Of a DNA stretch of 64,000 nucleotides, positions 17,354 to 26,919 are shown in pieces (position 1 is the first letter of the stretch; every line of letters begins with the position of its first letter). The DNA comes from Persicitalea jodogahamensis (GTDB lineage: Bacteria; Bacteroidota; Bacteroidia; Cytophagales; Spirosomataceae): contig NZ_BMXF01000003.1 of assembly GCF_014651615.1 (NCBI RefSeq), positions 310,001 through 374,000 on the forward strand, written 5' to 3'. The notes beneath the pieces are model-generated. The model had not been told where the DNA came from. It made no database searches and saw only the letters and a list, made by a program, of their open reading frames with translations. The position numbers and the translations under genes are program-made.

Positions 17354-17872
17354 ATGGCATTGTATTCACTCCTTGGCATTGTGGCCGTCGCACTGGTCGT
17401 AATGTTCGGACTTTACCTGATTCTGACCACACTGGCCGAAAAGATTTTTGAAAAACAAAGATGGGACATAAAGTCCAAAAATGCCGAGATCGTTCTGCCC
17501 CTCCGCTTGCAGGCATACGAGCGCATCTGTCTGTTTCTGGAACGTATCACACCCAATCAATTGCTGCTTCGCACCGCAGGATCGGCCAGCAACGCGCTGG
17601 AATTCCAGCAAATTCTGCTGCGGGAAATCCGGGAAGAGTTCAACCATAACCTGGCCCAGCAAGTATATATGAGCAACGACGCCTGGGAGCAGGTCAAGAA
17701 AGCGGTCAACGAAGTACAGTCGCTCATCAATCAGGCCGCATTGGATGTGGAGGCGGAAGCTCCCGCCAACGAACTCGGTAAGCGCATCTTTGAGCGTGTC
17801 ATCCAGCAGGAAACCCAGCCTTGCACAGTAGCGTTGAAGATCGTGAAAGAGGAAGTGCAGCGAGTATTTTAA
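17354..17872 (+). CDS. membrane-anchored conserved protein of unknown function (DUF7935-like)
   Basis: This 172-residue protein has one N-terminal membrane segment (residues about 5-27) followed by a helical cytoplasmic domain (LPLRLQAYERICLFLERITP, ILLREIREEFNHNLAQQVYM, AWEQVKKAVNEVQ). The pattern fits a conserved Bacteroidota family of unknown function. I believe it corresponds to DUF7935, but that name is from memory. It sits between the IscA-like gene, which is divergent, and mutS2 on the same strand. Confidence 0.7.
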   Translation: MALYSLLGIVAVALVVMFGLYLILTTLAEKIFEKQRWDIKSKNAEIVLPLRLQAYERICLFLERITPNQLLLRTAGSASNALEFQQILLREIREEFNHNLAQQVYMSNDAWEQVKKAVNEVQSLINQAALDVEAEAPANELGKRIFERVIQQETQPCTVALKIVKEEVQRVF

Positions 17873-17876
17873 TTTT

Positions 17877-17970
17877 GAATTAGTGAACTGGGGATTGTCG
17901 GAATGAAATTATTTCAAACCCTCCGGCAGTCCTATTCCAAATTCACTAATTCCGACATTCACTAATTTCA
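17877..17970. repeat. intergenic block of inverted and direct repeats
   Basis: GAATTAGTGAA (17877-17887) is inverted at 17942-17952, and GTCGGAAT (17898-17905) is inverted at 17949-17956. ATTCACTAATT occurs twice in tandem (about 17941-17951 and 17957-17967). A very similar string, ATTCTGACATTCACTAATTC, recurs near 42145-42165 upstream of another gene. It resembles a dispersed non-coding element. Confidence 0.5.
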
Positions 17971-17980
17971 CATTGATATC

Positions 17981-20386
17981 TTGCTTTATCCAATAAATTT
18001 AGAACAAAAACTCGGCTTTGACCGGCTGCGTGAATGGCTGAAAGAGGCTTGCATCAGTCCATTGGGTCGTGCATTCGTAGATAAAATTCGCTTCTCGGAT
18101 AATTTCGGCCTGGTTGAAAAACTGGTGGGACAGACCGCCGAAATGAAGCGCATCATGCAGTCGGGCGGCGATTTTCCGTCGCAAAACTACCTCGATGTCA
18201 CACCTTATCTGCGCCGCGCGGCCATCGAAGGTACTATGCTGGTAGAGGAGGAATTTTTTAACCTCAAATCTTCCCTGAATACCATCAGTGGCTGTCTTCG
18301 GTTTTTTGCCAATCAGCCTCCCGAAACCTACCCTTTGCTGGGTGAGTACGCTGCCACCGTTCGTGTGGAGCGCAGCGTGACGGACGCCATCGACCGCATC
18401 ATTGACGAACGCGGCCTGATCCGCGATAACGCTTCGCCCGAATTGGCGCAGATTCGGCGACGGCTTATTTCGGAGCAAATCGCCGTCCGCAAAAAACTGG
18501 ACGGAATGCTGCGAACGGCCAAAAGTAGTGGCTGGGTGGGGGACGACGTGTCGCTGACGGTTCGCAACGGACGGCTGGTGATTCCGATTGCCGCCGAGCA
18601 TAAACGTAAATTCAAAGGCTTTATCCACGATGAATCCTCTACCGGTCAAACGGTATTCATAGAACCGACGGACGTACTGGAAGCCAACAACGCCATCCGC
18701 GAGCTGGAATACGAGGAGCGCCGCGAAATCAATCGTATCCTCATCCGCCTGACCGATCATCTGCGACCTTTCTTGCCGGAACTGCACAAGGCCTACCAGT
18801 TTTTGGGTTTAATGGATTTTCTGAGGGCCAAGGCAAAACTGGCTTCGCAGATGAACGCCATCGCCCCTAAGTTTGAAAATAAAACAATGGTGGACTGGCG
18901 GGCAGCGCGACACCCATTGCTGCACCTCGCTTTCCAGAAACAAGGCAAAAGTGTGGTTCCGCTAGGCCTGGAACTGAACCCGAAGCAGCGCATTCTCATT
19001 ATTTCGGGACCGAACGCGGGCGGTAAATCTGTTTCGCTGAAAACCGTCGGGCTGATTCAGTACATGTACCAGTGCGGGTTGCTGGTGCCCATGCGGGAGG
19101 ACTCGACGATGGGGTTTTTTCAAAATATTTTCATTGACATCGGTGACGAGCAGTCGCTGGAAAATGACCTAAGTACCTACAGTTCGCATCTCACCAATAT
19201 GCGGCACTTCCTGGCCATGGCCAATAAACGCACCCTTTTCCTGATCGACGAGTTTGGCACAGGAACCGAGCCGGGACTGGGCGGGGCCATCGCCGAGGCT
19301 ATTCTGGAAAATCTGACGCGGTCGGGCGCCTATGGTGTCATCAATACGCACTACACCAACCTGAAAGTACTGGCCGACAAGACCGAAGGACTAATCAACG
19401 GGGCTATGCGCTTCGATGGTGAGCATCTGGAGCCTATGTATCAGCTGGAAATCGGCAAGCCGGGTAGTTCGTTCGCTTTCGAGATTGCGTCAAAAATCGG
19501 ACTTCCCAGGGAGGTAGTTGAACAAGCCAAGCAAAAGCTGGGAACGCAGCAGGTGAATTTTGAAAAACTCCTGAAAGAACTGGATATCGAGCGTCGGGTG
19601 TTCTCCGAGAAAAACATGGAGTTGGGCATCAAAGAGCGCAAGCTCGCCCAGCAACTCGCGGAGTACACAGCTCAGAAAACTACGCTGGAAAACAACGAAA
19701 AACGTATCCTGAACGAAGCCAAGCAGAAAGCAAAACTACTGCTTAGCGACACCAACCAGCGCATTGAAAATACTATTCGCGAAATAAAAGAAAGCAAAGC
19801 GGAGCGCGAAACTACCAAGCAGGCCCGGGTCGAGTTGGAAAGGTTCACCAAAAAAGAACTCAAACCTGAACCCGTGGCCGACCTACCTTCAAAGGTGAAA
19901 ATCGAGCCGGAAAGCGGGGCGATTGAGGTAGGTAGTTTTGTCAGGATCAAGGGCCAGACTGCCCTTGCGGAAGTAATGGCACTGAAAGGCAAAGATGCCG
20001 AGGTACGCATTGGCGAACTGAAATCCAACATCAAGCTCAATCGCCTGGAAAAGGTATCCAACAAGACCTACCGGGAAGTCACGGGGGAAACCAAGACGCG
20101 CCCCTCCATGACGGGGGTAGATATGAACGAGCGACAGCAGAATTTTAGCTTCAATCTGGACATTCGTGGGAAACGCGGCGAGGAAGCCATGGGGGTCGTA
20201 GACCAATTCTTTGACAATGCCGTGATGCTGGGCTACGACGAAATCCGCATAGTCCACGGCAAGGGCGACGGCATCCTCCGTACCCTGGTCAGAAACCATC
20301 TGCGGGGCTACAAGCAGGTGGCCACCATGCAGGACGAGCACGCCGACCGTGGTGGCGCGGGTGTGACGGTCGTGAAGATGAGGTAG
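17981..20386 (+). CDS. mutS2: endonuclease MutS2
   Basis: MutS2 (801 residues) is a MutS-family ATPase with a C-terminal Smr nuclease domain, acting on recombination intermediates or collided ribosomes. The Walker A motif GPNAGGKS lies near residue 343, the Walker B motif FLIDEFGTGTEPG near 420, and the signature DEQSLENDLSTYSSHL between them. A long coiled-coil segment follows (about 520-640), and the Smr domain (LDIRGKRGEEA, HGKGDGILRT) occupies the last 75 residues. The start is TTG at 17981, giving the family-typical LYPINLEQKLGF. No ATG is available, because an in-frame stop lies at 17963-17965. It ends convergent with the MFS gene. Confidence 0.95.
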   Translation: MLYPINLEQKLGFDRLREWLKEACISPLGRAFVDKIRFSDNFGLVEKLVGQTAEMKRIMQSGGDFPSQNYLDVTPYLRRAAIEGTMLVEEEFFNLKSSLNTISGCLRFFANQPPETYPLLGEYAATVRVERSVTDAIDRIIDERGLIRDNASPELAQIRRRLISEQIAVRKKLDGMLRTAKSSGWVGDDVSLTVRNGRLVIPIAAEHKRKFKGFIHDESSTGQTVFIEPTDVLEANNAIRELEYEERREINRILIRLTDHLRPFLPELHKAYQFLGLMDFLRAKAKLASQMNAIAPKFENKTMVDWRAARHPLLHLAFQKQGKSVVPLGLELNPKQRILIISGPNAGGKSVSLKTVGLIQYMYQCGLLVPMREDSTMGFFQNIFIDIGDEQSLENDLSTYSSHLTNMRHFLAMANKRTLFLIDEFGTGTEPGLGGAIAEAILENLTRSGAYGVINTHYTNLKVLADKTEGLINGAMRFDGEHLEPMYQLEIGKPGSSFAFEIASKIGLPREVVEQAKQKLGTQQVNFEKLLKELDIERRVFSEKNMELGIKERKLAQQLAEYTAQKTTLENNEKRILNEAKQKAKLLLSDTNQRIENTIREIKESKAERETTKQARVELERFTKKELKPEPVADLPSKVKIEPESGAIEVGSFVRIKGQTALAEVMALKGKDAEVRIGELKSNIKLNRLEKVSNKTYREVTGETKTRPSMTGVDMNERQQNFSFNLDIRGKRGEEAMGVVDQFFDNAVMLGYDEIRIVHGKGDGILRTLVRNHLRGYKQVATMQDEHADRGGAGVTVVKMR

Positions 20387-20433
20387 CTGAAGCTTTCGGC
20401 TACCGGCAGTAGGATGCTTTTGACCAGAAACAA

Positions 20434-20467
20434 AACTTCCCGAAAGCTTTGGAGCTTTCGGGAAGTT
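20434..20467. terminator. bidirectional hairpin between mutS2 and MFS gene
   Basis: A perfect 15-base stem (20434-20448 with 20453-20467) with a TTGG loop lies between the convergent gene ends at 20386 and 20511. Confidence 0.75.
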
Positions 20468-20510
20468 GAAATAAAAAGAAAAGCCGAGTGCTGATAGCCG
20501 ACCGCCCAAA

Positions 20511-21770
20511 TTACAACTGCGGCTGCTGCATTACTTCCGACTCTGGAAGGTTGTGCAACCCTTTTGCTTTCCGTGCCTTTACCCAGAAGAACAGGACAGT
20601 AAAGGCTACGACCAGAATAATCGGAAAAGTAGTCATATTCAATAGCGTGGCTTGGCCTGCCGCTAATTCCAGCGCATCGCCGGAGAGACCTTCGGCCCTG
20701 AAAGCAGCCGTATGGTCGTCGATCCAGCTACCGATAATCGGCTGGAAAATGGCCGTAGAGAACATGCCCATGCCACCGACCAGCGAAAGTCCCAATGCAC
20801 CGCTCAGGGGTACTTTTTCGGCTACAAAACCCAGCATAGTCGGCCAGAAATAGCATACTCCCAGTGCAAAGCAAATGGCAGCAAGGTACGCCATCGGGCC
20901 AGTCACGCTGCTGAACAGGTAAATGCCGATCGTGGCGAAAACGGCCGATCCAAGCAGCACGCCGGTTTGGCCGAACTTGCCAATGACATCTCCGGCGAAA
21001 AAGCGACCCACGGCCATCAAACCAGTTACCAGGGCTAGAATCAACAGAGGTTCTGCTCCGCTCTTGCTAAGAATAATGGCGGTCCACTGCTGCGGGCCAA
21101 ATTCAGAAATGGCCGTAAGCGCCATAAATACAAAAATGAAAAGGAATAGCGGATTGAGCATTCCCTTGAAGTTGGCAGAGAGCGAGGTGGCTCCTTCCAC
21201 CACTGCTTTGGGGAAAGTCTGACCCCAGAAGAGAAAAGCGTAAATCAGGGTCGGGATCATGATGATCCAGATTTGAGCCTGCCAGCCCATCTCCATTTTG
21301 GTCATCGCCAGGGAGATCAAACTACCCAGCACGATACCGCCGGGGAACCACATGTGGAAGCGACTGAGCATCTTATTCATTTTCGCTCCTGCATAGGAGT
21401 CGGCAATCATGGGGTTACAGGCCGCTTCGGTGCAGCCGTTGCCAATGCCAATGAAAAGAGTGGAAAGCAACAGACCATTATAGCCGCCAGAATAGATGGT
21501 CAGGATAATCCCGAGTGTGTGCATGACAAAGGCGACCATCATGATAATGCGCGGGCCAACCGTATGATATACCAATCCGCCGATAATCATAGCAATGGGG
21601 AAGCCATAAAACCACATGGAATTAATGAAGCCCAACTGCTCGGCATTCAGTCCGAATTCTTCGCCAAGCTGCGGCAGAATACCCGCCCGAATGGCGAAAG
21701 AGAAAGCCGTGGTGATGAGCGCAAAGCAACTGCCCAGGAATAGGCGATTCGCATTGACATTTTGATTCAT
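20511..21770 (-). CDS. MFS transporter
   Basis: This 419-residue protein has about 12 hydrophobic segments and the layout of a major facilitator transporter, with two six-helix halves split near residue 205. I see conserved-looking motifs such as GGLVYHTVGPRIIMM in the first loop and FAGDVIGKFGQTGVLLG in the second half. The substrate cannot be deduced, but its divergent partner is a Gfo/Idh/MocA oxidoreductase, a common pairing for sugar or polyol use, so a carbohydrate is the likely cargo. Both are probably controlled from the 220-base shared upstream region. Confidence 0.85.
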   Translation of the reverse strand: MNQNVNANRLFLGSCFALITTAFSFAIRAGILPQLGEEFGLNAEQLGFINSMWFYGFPIAMIIGGLVYHTVGPRIIMMVAFVMHTLGIILTIYSGGYNGLLLSTLFIGIGNGCTEAACNPMIADSYAGAKMNKMLSRFHMWFPGGIVLGSLISLAMTKMEMGWQAQIWIIMIPTLIYAFLFWGQTFPKAVVEGATSLSANFKGMLNPLFLFIFVFMALTAISEFGPQQWTAIILSKSGAEPLLILALVTGLMAVGRFFAGDVIGKFGQTGVLLGSAVFATIGIYLFSSVTGPMAYLAAICFALGVCYFWPTMLGFVAEKVPLSGALGLSLVGGMGMFSTAIFQPIIGSWIDDHTAAFRAEGLSGDALELAAGQATLLNMTTFPIILVVAFTVLFFWVKARKAKGLHNLPESEVMQQPQL

Positions 21771-21909
21771 AGTTAAACGGATTTAGTTGAAAAGGATAGT
21801 TTAGATGGTTTCGGGTAAGTGGGTTTCGCGCAATTTTTTCGTAAAAAAACGGAAACGCCCCCATTTCTACTAATATTTGGGAAGGCTAGGGCCAATTTTT
21901 TTATCTTGC

Positions 21910-21917
21910 TACCTTTG
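21910..21917 (+). promoter_or_regulatory. candidate -7 promoter element of the oxidoreductase gene
   Basis: TACCTTTG is an exact TAnnTTTG match 74 bases before the ATG at 21991. A -33 TTTG at standard spacing is not evident, though a T-rich tract lies in that position. Confidence 0.45.
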
Positions 21918-21990
21918 TAAGTAGTAAGAGTGGCCCAGGCTACTCTTTTCCCCCATTATTCTTTTTACTAAAACCCACAATCAACAAGCA

Positions 21991-23142
21991 ATGCCTAGAA
22001 AAATCCGCATGGGAATGGTAGGTGGCAGCCTCGACGCCTTCATCGGGGCGGTGCACCGCCGTGCCGCGATCATGGATGGCGAAATCGAGCTCGTCTGCGG
22101 GGCTTTCAGTTCCAGCCCCGAGAAATCCAAAGCTACCGGCGCCGCCCTATATCTGCCCGAAGACCGCGTGTACGGTAACTTTGAGGAAATGATTCAAAAA
22201 GAGAAAGAACTGCCGGAAGGGGAGCGTATGGATTTTGTTTCGATCGTGACGCCCAACCATGTGCATTTCGCTCCTGCCAAGCTGGCTCTGGAAAATGGCT
22301 TCCACGTGGTATGCGATAAGCCCGTTACGCATCAGACTGACGATGCTGAAAAACTGGTAAAAATTGTAGAGGACAGCGGACTGGTTTTCTGCCTGACCCA
22401 TAACTACACGGGGTACCCGATGGTCAAGGAAGCCAAAGCGCTTATCGAGGCTGGCGTATTGGGCGAAATCCGCAAAGTCATTGTGGAGTACCCCCAGGGC
22501 TGGCTTTCTACGCTGGTTGAGGCGACTGGCCAAAAACAAGCCTCCTGGCGCACCGACCCCGAACGTTCCGGAGCAGCGGGCGGTCTGGGCGACATAGGCA
22601 CTCACGCCGAGAATCTGGCCGAGTACATTACAGGTCTGAAAATAACCCAGGTCTGCGCCGACCTGACGATCTTCGTCGAAGGCCGCAAGCTCGATGACGA
22701 CGCCAACGTACTGCTGCGGTTTGACAACGGGGCGAAAGGCATCCTGCAGAACAGCCAAATCTGCAATGGCGAAGAAAATGACCTGAATATCCGGGTTTAT
22801 GGCGAACTTGGCGGCCTGGAATGGAATCAGATGGAACCCAATACGCTTTTTCACAAAGTACAGGGCAGTCCCACGCGCATTTTACGGACGGGCGTAGGCG
22901 AGCTATCGGAGGCAGCGCAGGTCAACACACGATTCCCGGCGGGACATCCCGAAGGCTATCTGGAAGCTTTCGCCAACCTCTATCGGAATTTTGCGATGGC
23001 CGTTCGCGCCCATTGGGAAGGAAAAGAGCAAGACCCACTTTATGATTTCCCTGATGTACACGACGGGCTGCGCGGCATGAAATTCATAGATACTGTCCTG
23101 GCTTCGGACAAGTCGGGGGAAAAATGGACCGATTTTGTTTAG
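21991..23142 (+). CDS. Gfo/Idh/MocA family oxidoreductase
   Basis: This 383-residue NAD(P)-dependent dehydrogenase has an N-terminal Rossmann fold starting [17 protein letters not shown]. The family motif appears as CDKPVT (usually EKP), and the C-terminal substrate domain contains the catalytic-type segment [17 protein letters not shown]. Members oxidise or reduce sugar and inositol derivatives, but the substrate is not evident. There is no signal peptide, so it is cytoplasmic. The divergent MFS gene suggests uptake followed by oxidation of a sugar-like compound. Confidence 0.88.
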   Translation: MPRKIRMGMVGGSLDAFIGAVHRRAAIMDGEIELVCGAFSSSPEKSKATGAALYLPEDRVYGNFEEMIQKEKELPEGERMDFVSIVTPNHVHFAPAKLALENGFHVVCDKPVTHQTDDAEKLVKIVEDSGLVFCLTHNYTGYPMVKEAKALIEAGVLGEIRKVIVEYPQGWLSTLVEATGQKQASWRTDPERSGAAGGLGDIGTHAENLAEYITGLKITQVCADLTIFVEGRKLDDDANVLLRFDNGAKGILQNSQICNGEENDLNIRVYGELGGLEWNQMEPNTLFHKVQGSPTRILRTGVGELSEAAQVNTRFPAGHPEGYLEAFANLYRNFAMAVRAHWEGKEQDPLYDFPDVHDGLRGMKFIDTVLASDKSGEKWTDFV

Positions 23143-23256
23143 CAGTTTAGGTATTCAATCATTTGGTTGGCTACTATTCAAGGTTTCAAAGGCCAGCATG
23201 CAACCGCCTGAACTATAAACAACCAAGTATGTCAACAACTAACTAAATCAACACCA

Positions 23257-23475
23257 ATGGACAACTGGATAAACGTAATGACTACCAACAATTCTGCGCG
23301 GGCAGAGATTGCCCGGGGGATTTTGGAACAGAATGGCATCAACGCCGTTTTGATGGACAAGATTGATAACTACTCCAATCACTTCGGGTATGTCGAAGTG
23401 AGGGTACCGACCGAGAATGCCGAAGCAGCCAAAACCCTCCTAGCCAATGAGATCACGCCTGAACAGCCTCAATAA
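23257..23475 (+). CDS. DUF2007 domain protein
   Basis: This 72-residue protein fits the DUF2007 family (putative signal-transducing protein with a GlnB-like fold). The segments NSARAEIARGILEQNGINAVLMD and YVEVRVPTENAEAAKTLL define it. Its last 29 bases overlap the start of cdsA in another frame, implying translational coupling. Its function is not established. Confidence 0.8.
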   Translation: MDNWINVMTTNNSARAEIARGILEQNGINAVLMDKIDNYSNHFGYVEVRVPTENAEAAKTLLANEITPEQPQ

Positions 23476-24280
23476 TCTTGAACAGCGGATTGTTGCGGGG
23501 ATATTCGGGGTAGTGGTCATCGTGAGTTCGATCCTTTACAGCGACCTGACGTTTGTGCTGATGATCGGCTTGCTGAGTATGCTCACGCAGTTGGAATTTT
23601 ACAAATTGCTGGGGTTGGATGGTAATCTGCCGCTCACTTATTACGGCACTATTTGCGGTGTATCCCTGGTGGTACTGACCTATGTAGTGGAAAAAGGGCT
23701 TATCGGCTTTGAGAACTACTTCCTGATAAGCCCTTTCCTGGCAATGATTTTTTTTATAAAACTATATAAGAAGAATGATCTGAAACCCTTTACAAATATT
23801 GGATTCACGTTTTTAGGGCTCATTTACGTCGCCCTTCCGTTTTCGCTTATCATCGTGATGGCGATGCGGGGACAAAACTACAATCCTGAGATTATTCTCG
23901 GCAGCCTGCTGCTGCTGTGGGCGACCGATATCGGGGCTTATTTTGCCGGAACAAAGTTCGGACGCCGCAAGTTGTTCGAGCGGGTATCGCCCAAGAAATC
24001 CTGGGAAGGCGCGGTCGGCGGCGCCTTTTCTGCCGCATTTATTGCATTCCTGCTGGGGTTGTACTTCCAGACCTACCAACCCTGGCAGTGGTTTTGCATT
24101 GGTGCCATTATCGTCGTAACGGGTACCTACGGTGACCTGGTGGAATCGCTTTTCAAGCGGAGCATCGCCATTAAAGACTCGGGGAGCAGTATTCCCGGCC
24201 ACGGTGGTTTTCTCGATCGCTTTGATGGATTGCTGCTTTCCGCGCCTTTTATTGTTACCTTTTTAAAGCTTTTTTCCTAG
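23447..24280 (+). CDS. cdsA: phosphatidate cytidylyltransferase CdsA
   Basis: CdsA makes CDP-diacylglycerol from phosphatidic acid and CTP at the inner membrane. This 277-residue protein has multiple hydrophobic segments. Its C-terminal signature is SLFKRSIAIKDSGSSIPGHG followed by GFLDRFDG, containing the conserved Lys, Asp and PGHGG-DR residues. The segment KKSWEGAVGG is also typical. The start at the ATG at 23447 lies inside the end of the DUF2007 gene. A start further downstream would remove part of the first conserved segment. Confidence 0.93.
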   Translation: MRSRLNSLNNLEQRIVAGIFGVVVIVSSILYSDLTFVLMIGLLSMLTQLEFYKLLGLDGNLPLTYYGTICGVSLVVLTYVVEKGLIGFENYFLISPFLAMIFFIKLYKKNDLKPFTNIGFTFLGLIYVALPFSLIIVMAMRGQNYNPEIILGSLLLLWATDIGAYFAGTKFGRRKLFERVSPKKSWEGAVGGAFSAAFIAFLLGLYFQTYQPWQWFCIGAIIVVTGTYGDLVESLFKRSIAIKDSGSSIPGHGGFLDRFDGLLLSAPFIVTFLKLFS

Positions 24281-24405
24281 AGGGGGCAACCTTTTAACCC
24301 CCAGAGGGAACAATGAGGGTGGATGCATAGCGTTTGTTAGGTAGCGTTTCTCCTCAATGCCCATTATCAATCGCATCGGTGATCTGGTGCTAATTTATAT
24401 AATAA

Positions 24406-25119
24406 ATGAAGAATTTTCTCCTTGTGTTCTTTTTAACTGCCTCCCTAAGCCTAGGTAGTCAGATTGCCATTGCCCAAGGTGAGCAAAAGGCAATTATGTT
24501 TACGGGCGTGGTAGTAGCCGGAAAAAACACGGAGCGACTGCCGGGAGCTTACGTTTTTATTCCTCGAGCGGGGCGAGGTACCCTGACCAACAACTTGGGA
24601 GTTTTTACTATTCCGGTGTTTCCCGGCGATAGTATATTGTATAGCTACGTGGGCTACCGTACGCAATACCATTTTATTCCGCGGGACTATAATGAGCCGA
24701 CCTACTCGGCCATCATCCAGATGCAGGAATCTGTGACTATGCTGGCCGAGGTACGTGTGTACCCGTATGCTACCGAAGAAGAGTTCAAGAAGGCTTTCCT
24801 AGCTCTTCGCCTACCCGACCAGGCAGACCGCGATGCTCTGGCGCGTAGTACTGATCTGGAATACATCACCCGAATGGCCGCTCAGATGCCTAACAACGCT
24901 CAAACCAATTACCGATACACGATGGATCAGCTCTTATTTGGTCGGGAATCGGCCGCCAACAAGGGCTTTGCTACCACTTTCCCATTCCTGAACCCATTTG
25001 CCTGGGGACGTTTTATCAAGTCAGTACAGGATGGCGACCTCAAAAAGAAAGACTACCGCAAGGAATTGAACCAAACACCCAGGGAAAGTATGTCTCGGCA
25101 GGATTTTATTGAAAAATAA
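24406..25119 (+). CDS. secreted carboxypeptidase-regulatory-like domain protein
   Basis: This 237-residue exported protein has a signal peptide (to about residue 24, SQIAIAQ). It continues into a CarboxypepD-regulatory-like/CNA-B type beta domain (FTGVVVAGKNTERLPGAYVF, GTLTNNLGVFTIPVFPGDSI, YSYVGYRTQ), as found at the N-terminus of SusC proteins but standing alone. The remaining 120 residues are polar with no recognised motif. Its role at the cell envelope is unknown. It converges with the lpxH-like gene. Confidence 0.75.
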   Translation: MKNFLLVFFLTASLSLGSQIAIAQGEQKAIMFTGVVVAGKNTERLPGAYVFIPRAGRGTLTNNLGVFTIPVFPGDSILYSYVGYRTQYHFIPRDYNEPTYSAIIQMQESVTMLAEVRVYPYATEEEFKKAFLALRLPDQADRDALARSTDLEYITRMAAQMPNNAQTNYRYTMDQLLFGRESAANKGFATTFPFLNPFAWGRFIKSVQDGDLKKKDYRKELNQTPRESMSRQDFIEK

Positions 25120-25203
25120 GGGGCCCTGTAACGGGCACGCCCGGCGGTGACAGCATGGCTAATTGCATCATCGGTCAGGGTATCAGGTTTGTTTAACCTA
25201 CCT

Positions 25204-26022
25204 TCACTTAGGTACTTTGCCACCCTTCCACTCCAACAACTCCACCGTCTTCCCGTCGAAAACCGCATACGTTTGCAGGTTCACCCACTCGCCCAAATTG
25301 ATGTATCGGCTCGTGGCCGACACTTTGAGGTCAAGGGGCAAGTGACGGTGGCCGAAAATGTAGTAGTCATGCGGACTGGTTTGTTCAACTTCTCTGCAAT
25401 ACAGCAATAGCCACTCCTGCTCTTCGCCTTTAAAGATTTCTTCCCCTTTTTTCATATTTGAAATCCGGCTCTGTTTCGACCAAGTGTGTGCGATCCGCAG
25501 CCCCACATCAGGGTGGAGTTGCCGGAAAGACCACCGCGCCAGCGGATTTTCAAAGACTTTTTTCAATCCTTTGTAGAAGTGGTCACCCGGCCCAAGACCA
25601 TCGCCATGACCCACTAACAATGTACGTTCGTTGCCTTTCGCGTCGATAATGCGATAGCGTACGGGAGCGCGATGGATCACTGCGCCAAGTTCGTGGGTAA
25701 AGTAGTTCGACATCCACATATCGTGATTCCCGGTAAAGAAAACCAGCCCGATTCCCGCATCGGCGAGCTCGGCCAGTTTTCCCAGCAGCCGGATAAAGCC
25801 TTTGGGAACGGCATACTTGTACTCAAACCAGAAGTCAAAAATGTCGCCCACCAGGAAAATCACCTGCGCATTGGGCCGAATGTGTTCCAGCCAGCGGACG
25901 ATGGTCTGCTCCCGGGTGCGGCTCGTAGCCGTGTCAGGGGCACCGAGATGAAAATCAGAAGAAAAATAAATACGCTTTCCGGCTTGTAGCGAAACGGTCT
26001 CGGTAGGGAAATTTGCAGTCAT
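25204..26022 (-). CDS. lpxH: UDP-2,3-diacylglucosamine diphosphatase, LpxH-like
   Basis: This 272-residue calcineurin-type metallophosphoesterase should hydrolyse UDP-2,3-diacylglucosamine to lipid X in lipid A synthesis. The metal-site motifs are all present: SSDFHLG (Asp23, His25), GDIFDFW (Asp60), GNHDMW (Asn99, His100), HGDGLGPGD and GHRHLPLD. The length and the order match LpxH-type proteins of Bacteroidota, which are somewhat longer than the E. coli enzyme. Its neighbours do not include other lipid A genes. Confidence 0.87.
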   Translation of the reverse strand: MTANFPTETVSLQAGKRIYFSSDFHLGAPDTATSRTREQTIVRWLEHIRPNAQVIFLVGDIFDFWFEYKYAVPKGFIRLLGKLAELADAGIGLVFFTGNHDMWMSNYFTHELGAVIHRAPVRYRIIDAKGNERTLLVGHGDGLGPGDHFYKGLKKVFENPLARWSFRQLHPDVGLRIAHTWSKQSRISNMKKGEEIFKGEEQEWLLLYCREVEQTSPHDYYIFGHRHLPLDLKVSATSRYINLGEWVNLQTYAVFDGKTVELLEWKGGKVPK

Positions 26023-26229
26023 GTAGGTCGTCCAAACGAAACCGCAAGTTAGGAGTTTATGGTGGTCGCGCGCAAATTTCGATTAGCCGGGCGATAACCC
26101 ACTGGCGCCGATTATTGTCCCGGAGTGGCAAATCGCTCACTCGGTGTTTCACAATTAGCAGATATGCCTTAGTTTCGGAGAAACCACCAGGCCTTCATCG
26201 TTCCACAGGATGAGGCTTGTAACACCGAA

Positions 26230-26892
26230 ATGATCATCGATCTAGATTTGCAAATGGCTCAACTGGAAGTGAAGTTGCTGCGGGCGCAGTTCAACTCGCA
26301 TTTTCTTTTTAATAATTTGAATGCCATTAATTATTGTATTCTTCAAAACGACAATCAGAAGGCATCCTCTTATCTTACGCTATTTTCCCGGTTTTTAAGA
26401 CGCATCGCCGGGCATTCGCAGAGGGATTTTGTTAAACTGACTGATGAAATCGAGACCCTCCACCAATATGTTCAGATCGAAAAGTTGCGCTTCGCCCGTG
26501 CCATTCAGCTGGTGGTTACGGTCGAGCCCGGTATCGAAACGGATGGGGTACTGGTTCCATCCTTAATTTTGCACAGCCACATTGAAAACATGATCTGGCA
26601 TAATCTGGATGCGCGTGCCGACCGGGGCGTATTGACACTGGCAGTGCAAAAGAAGTCAGGAAAGATTCACATCTTACTGGAAACAAATGGAGCAAGTTCT
26701 GAAACTACTGATTTGCGTGCCAAGCCCGGCGCCCGGGAGAGTAAGCTGGAGCTGACTGTGAAGCGGCTGCAGCTCCTGAACGAACGGCATGGTACTGACC
26801 TGGAATTAAGAATGACCAAAAAGGATGCTTTTCGCAAAATCATTGGAGTCGATCTTTCTTTTTCACCATTCGCGTCCCAGACTTTGCCCTGA
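26230..26892 (+). CDS. truncated, probably non-catalytic LytS-like histidine kinase
   Basis: This 220-residue cytoplasmic protein aligns with the C-terminal half of LytS-family kinases such as that at 29198-31255, but lacks any sensor or membrane part. The phospho-acceptor region is present (FNSHFLFNNLN, His24), as is the N-box-like segment HIENMIWH. The ATP-binding G-boxes are eroded: the usual EDNGVG appears as ETNGAS (Asp to Thr at 152), and the later glycine motif appears as SKLELTVKRL. It may be a scaffold, a phosphatase-type regulator or a decaying gene. It lies 27 bases before an intact LytTR regulator. Confidence 0.75.
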   Translation: MIIDLDLQMAQLEVKLLRAQFNSHFLFNNLNAINYCILQNDNQKASSYLTLFSRFLRRIAGHSQRDFVKLTDEIETLHQYVQIEKLRFARAIQLVVTVEPGIETDGVLVPSLILHSHIENMIWHNLDARADRGVLTLAVQKKSGKIHILLETNGASSETTDLRAKPGARESKLELTVKRLQLLNERHGTDLELRMTKKDAFRKIIGVDLSFSPFASQTLP

Positions 26893-26919
26893 ACCCTACA
26901 ATTTAACCCTCCGGAATTC

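Noticed and set aside
17999-18787. 262-codon minus-strand frame inside mutS2
   Set aside because: It is the reverse of a confident MutS2 coding region and shows no domain signal.
24281-24310. GGGGG...CCCCC hairpin after cdsA
   Set aside because: The stem is only 5 bases with a long loop and no T run, too weak to call a terminator.
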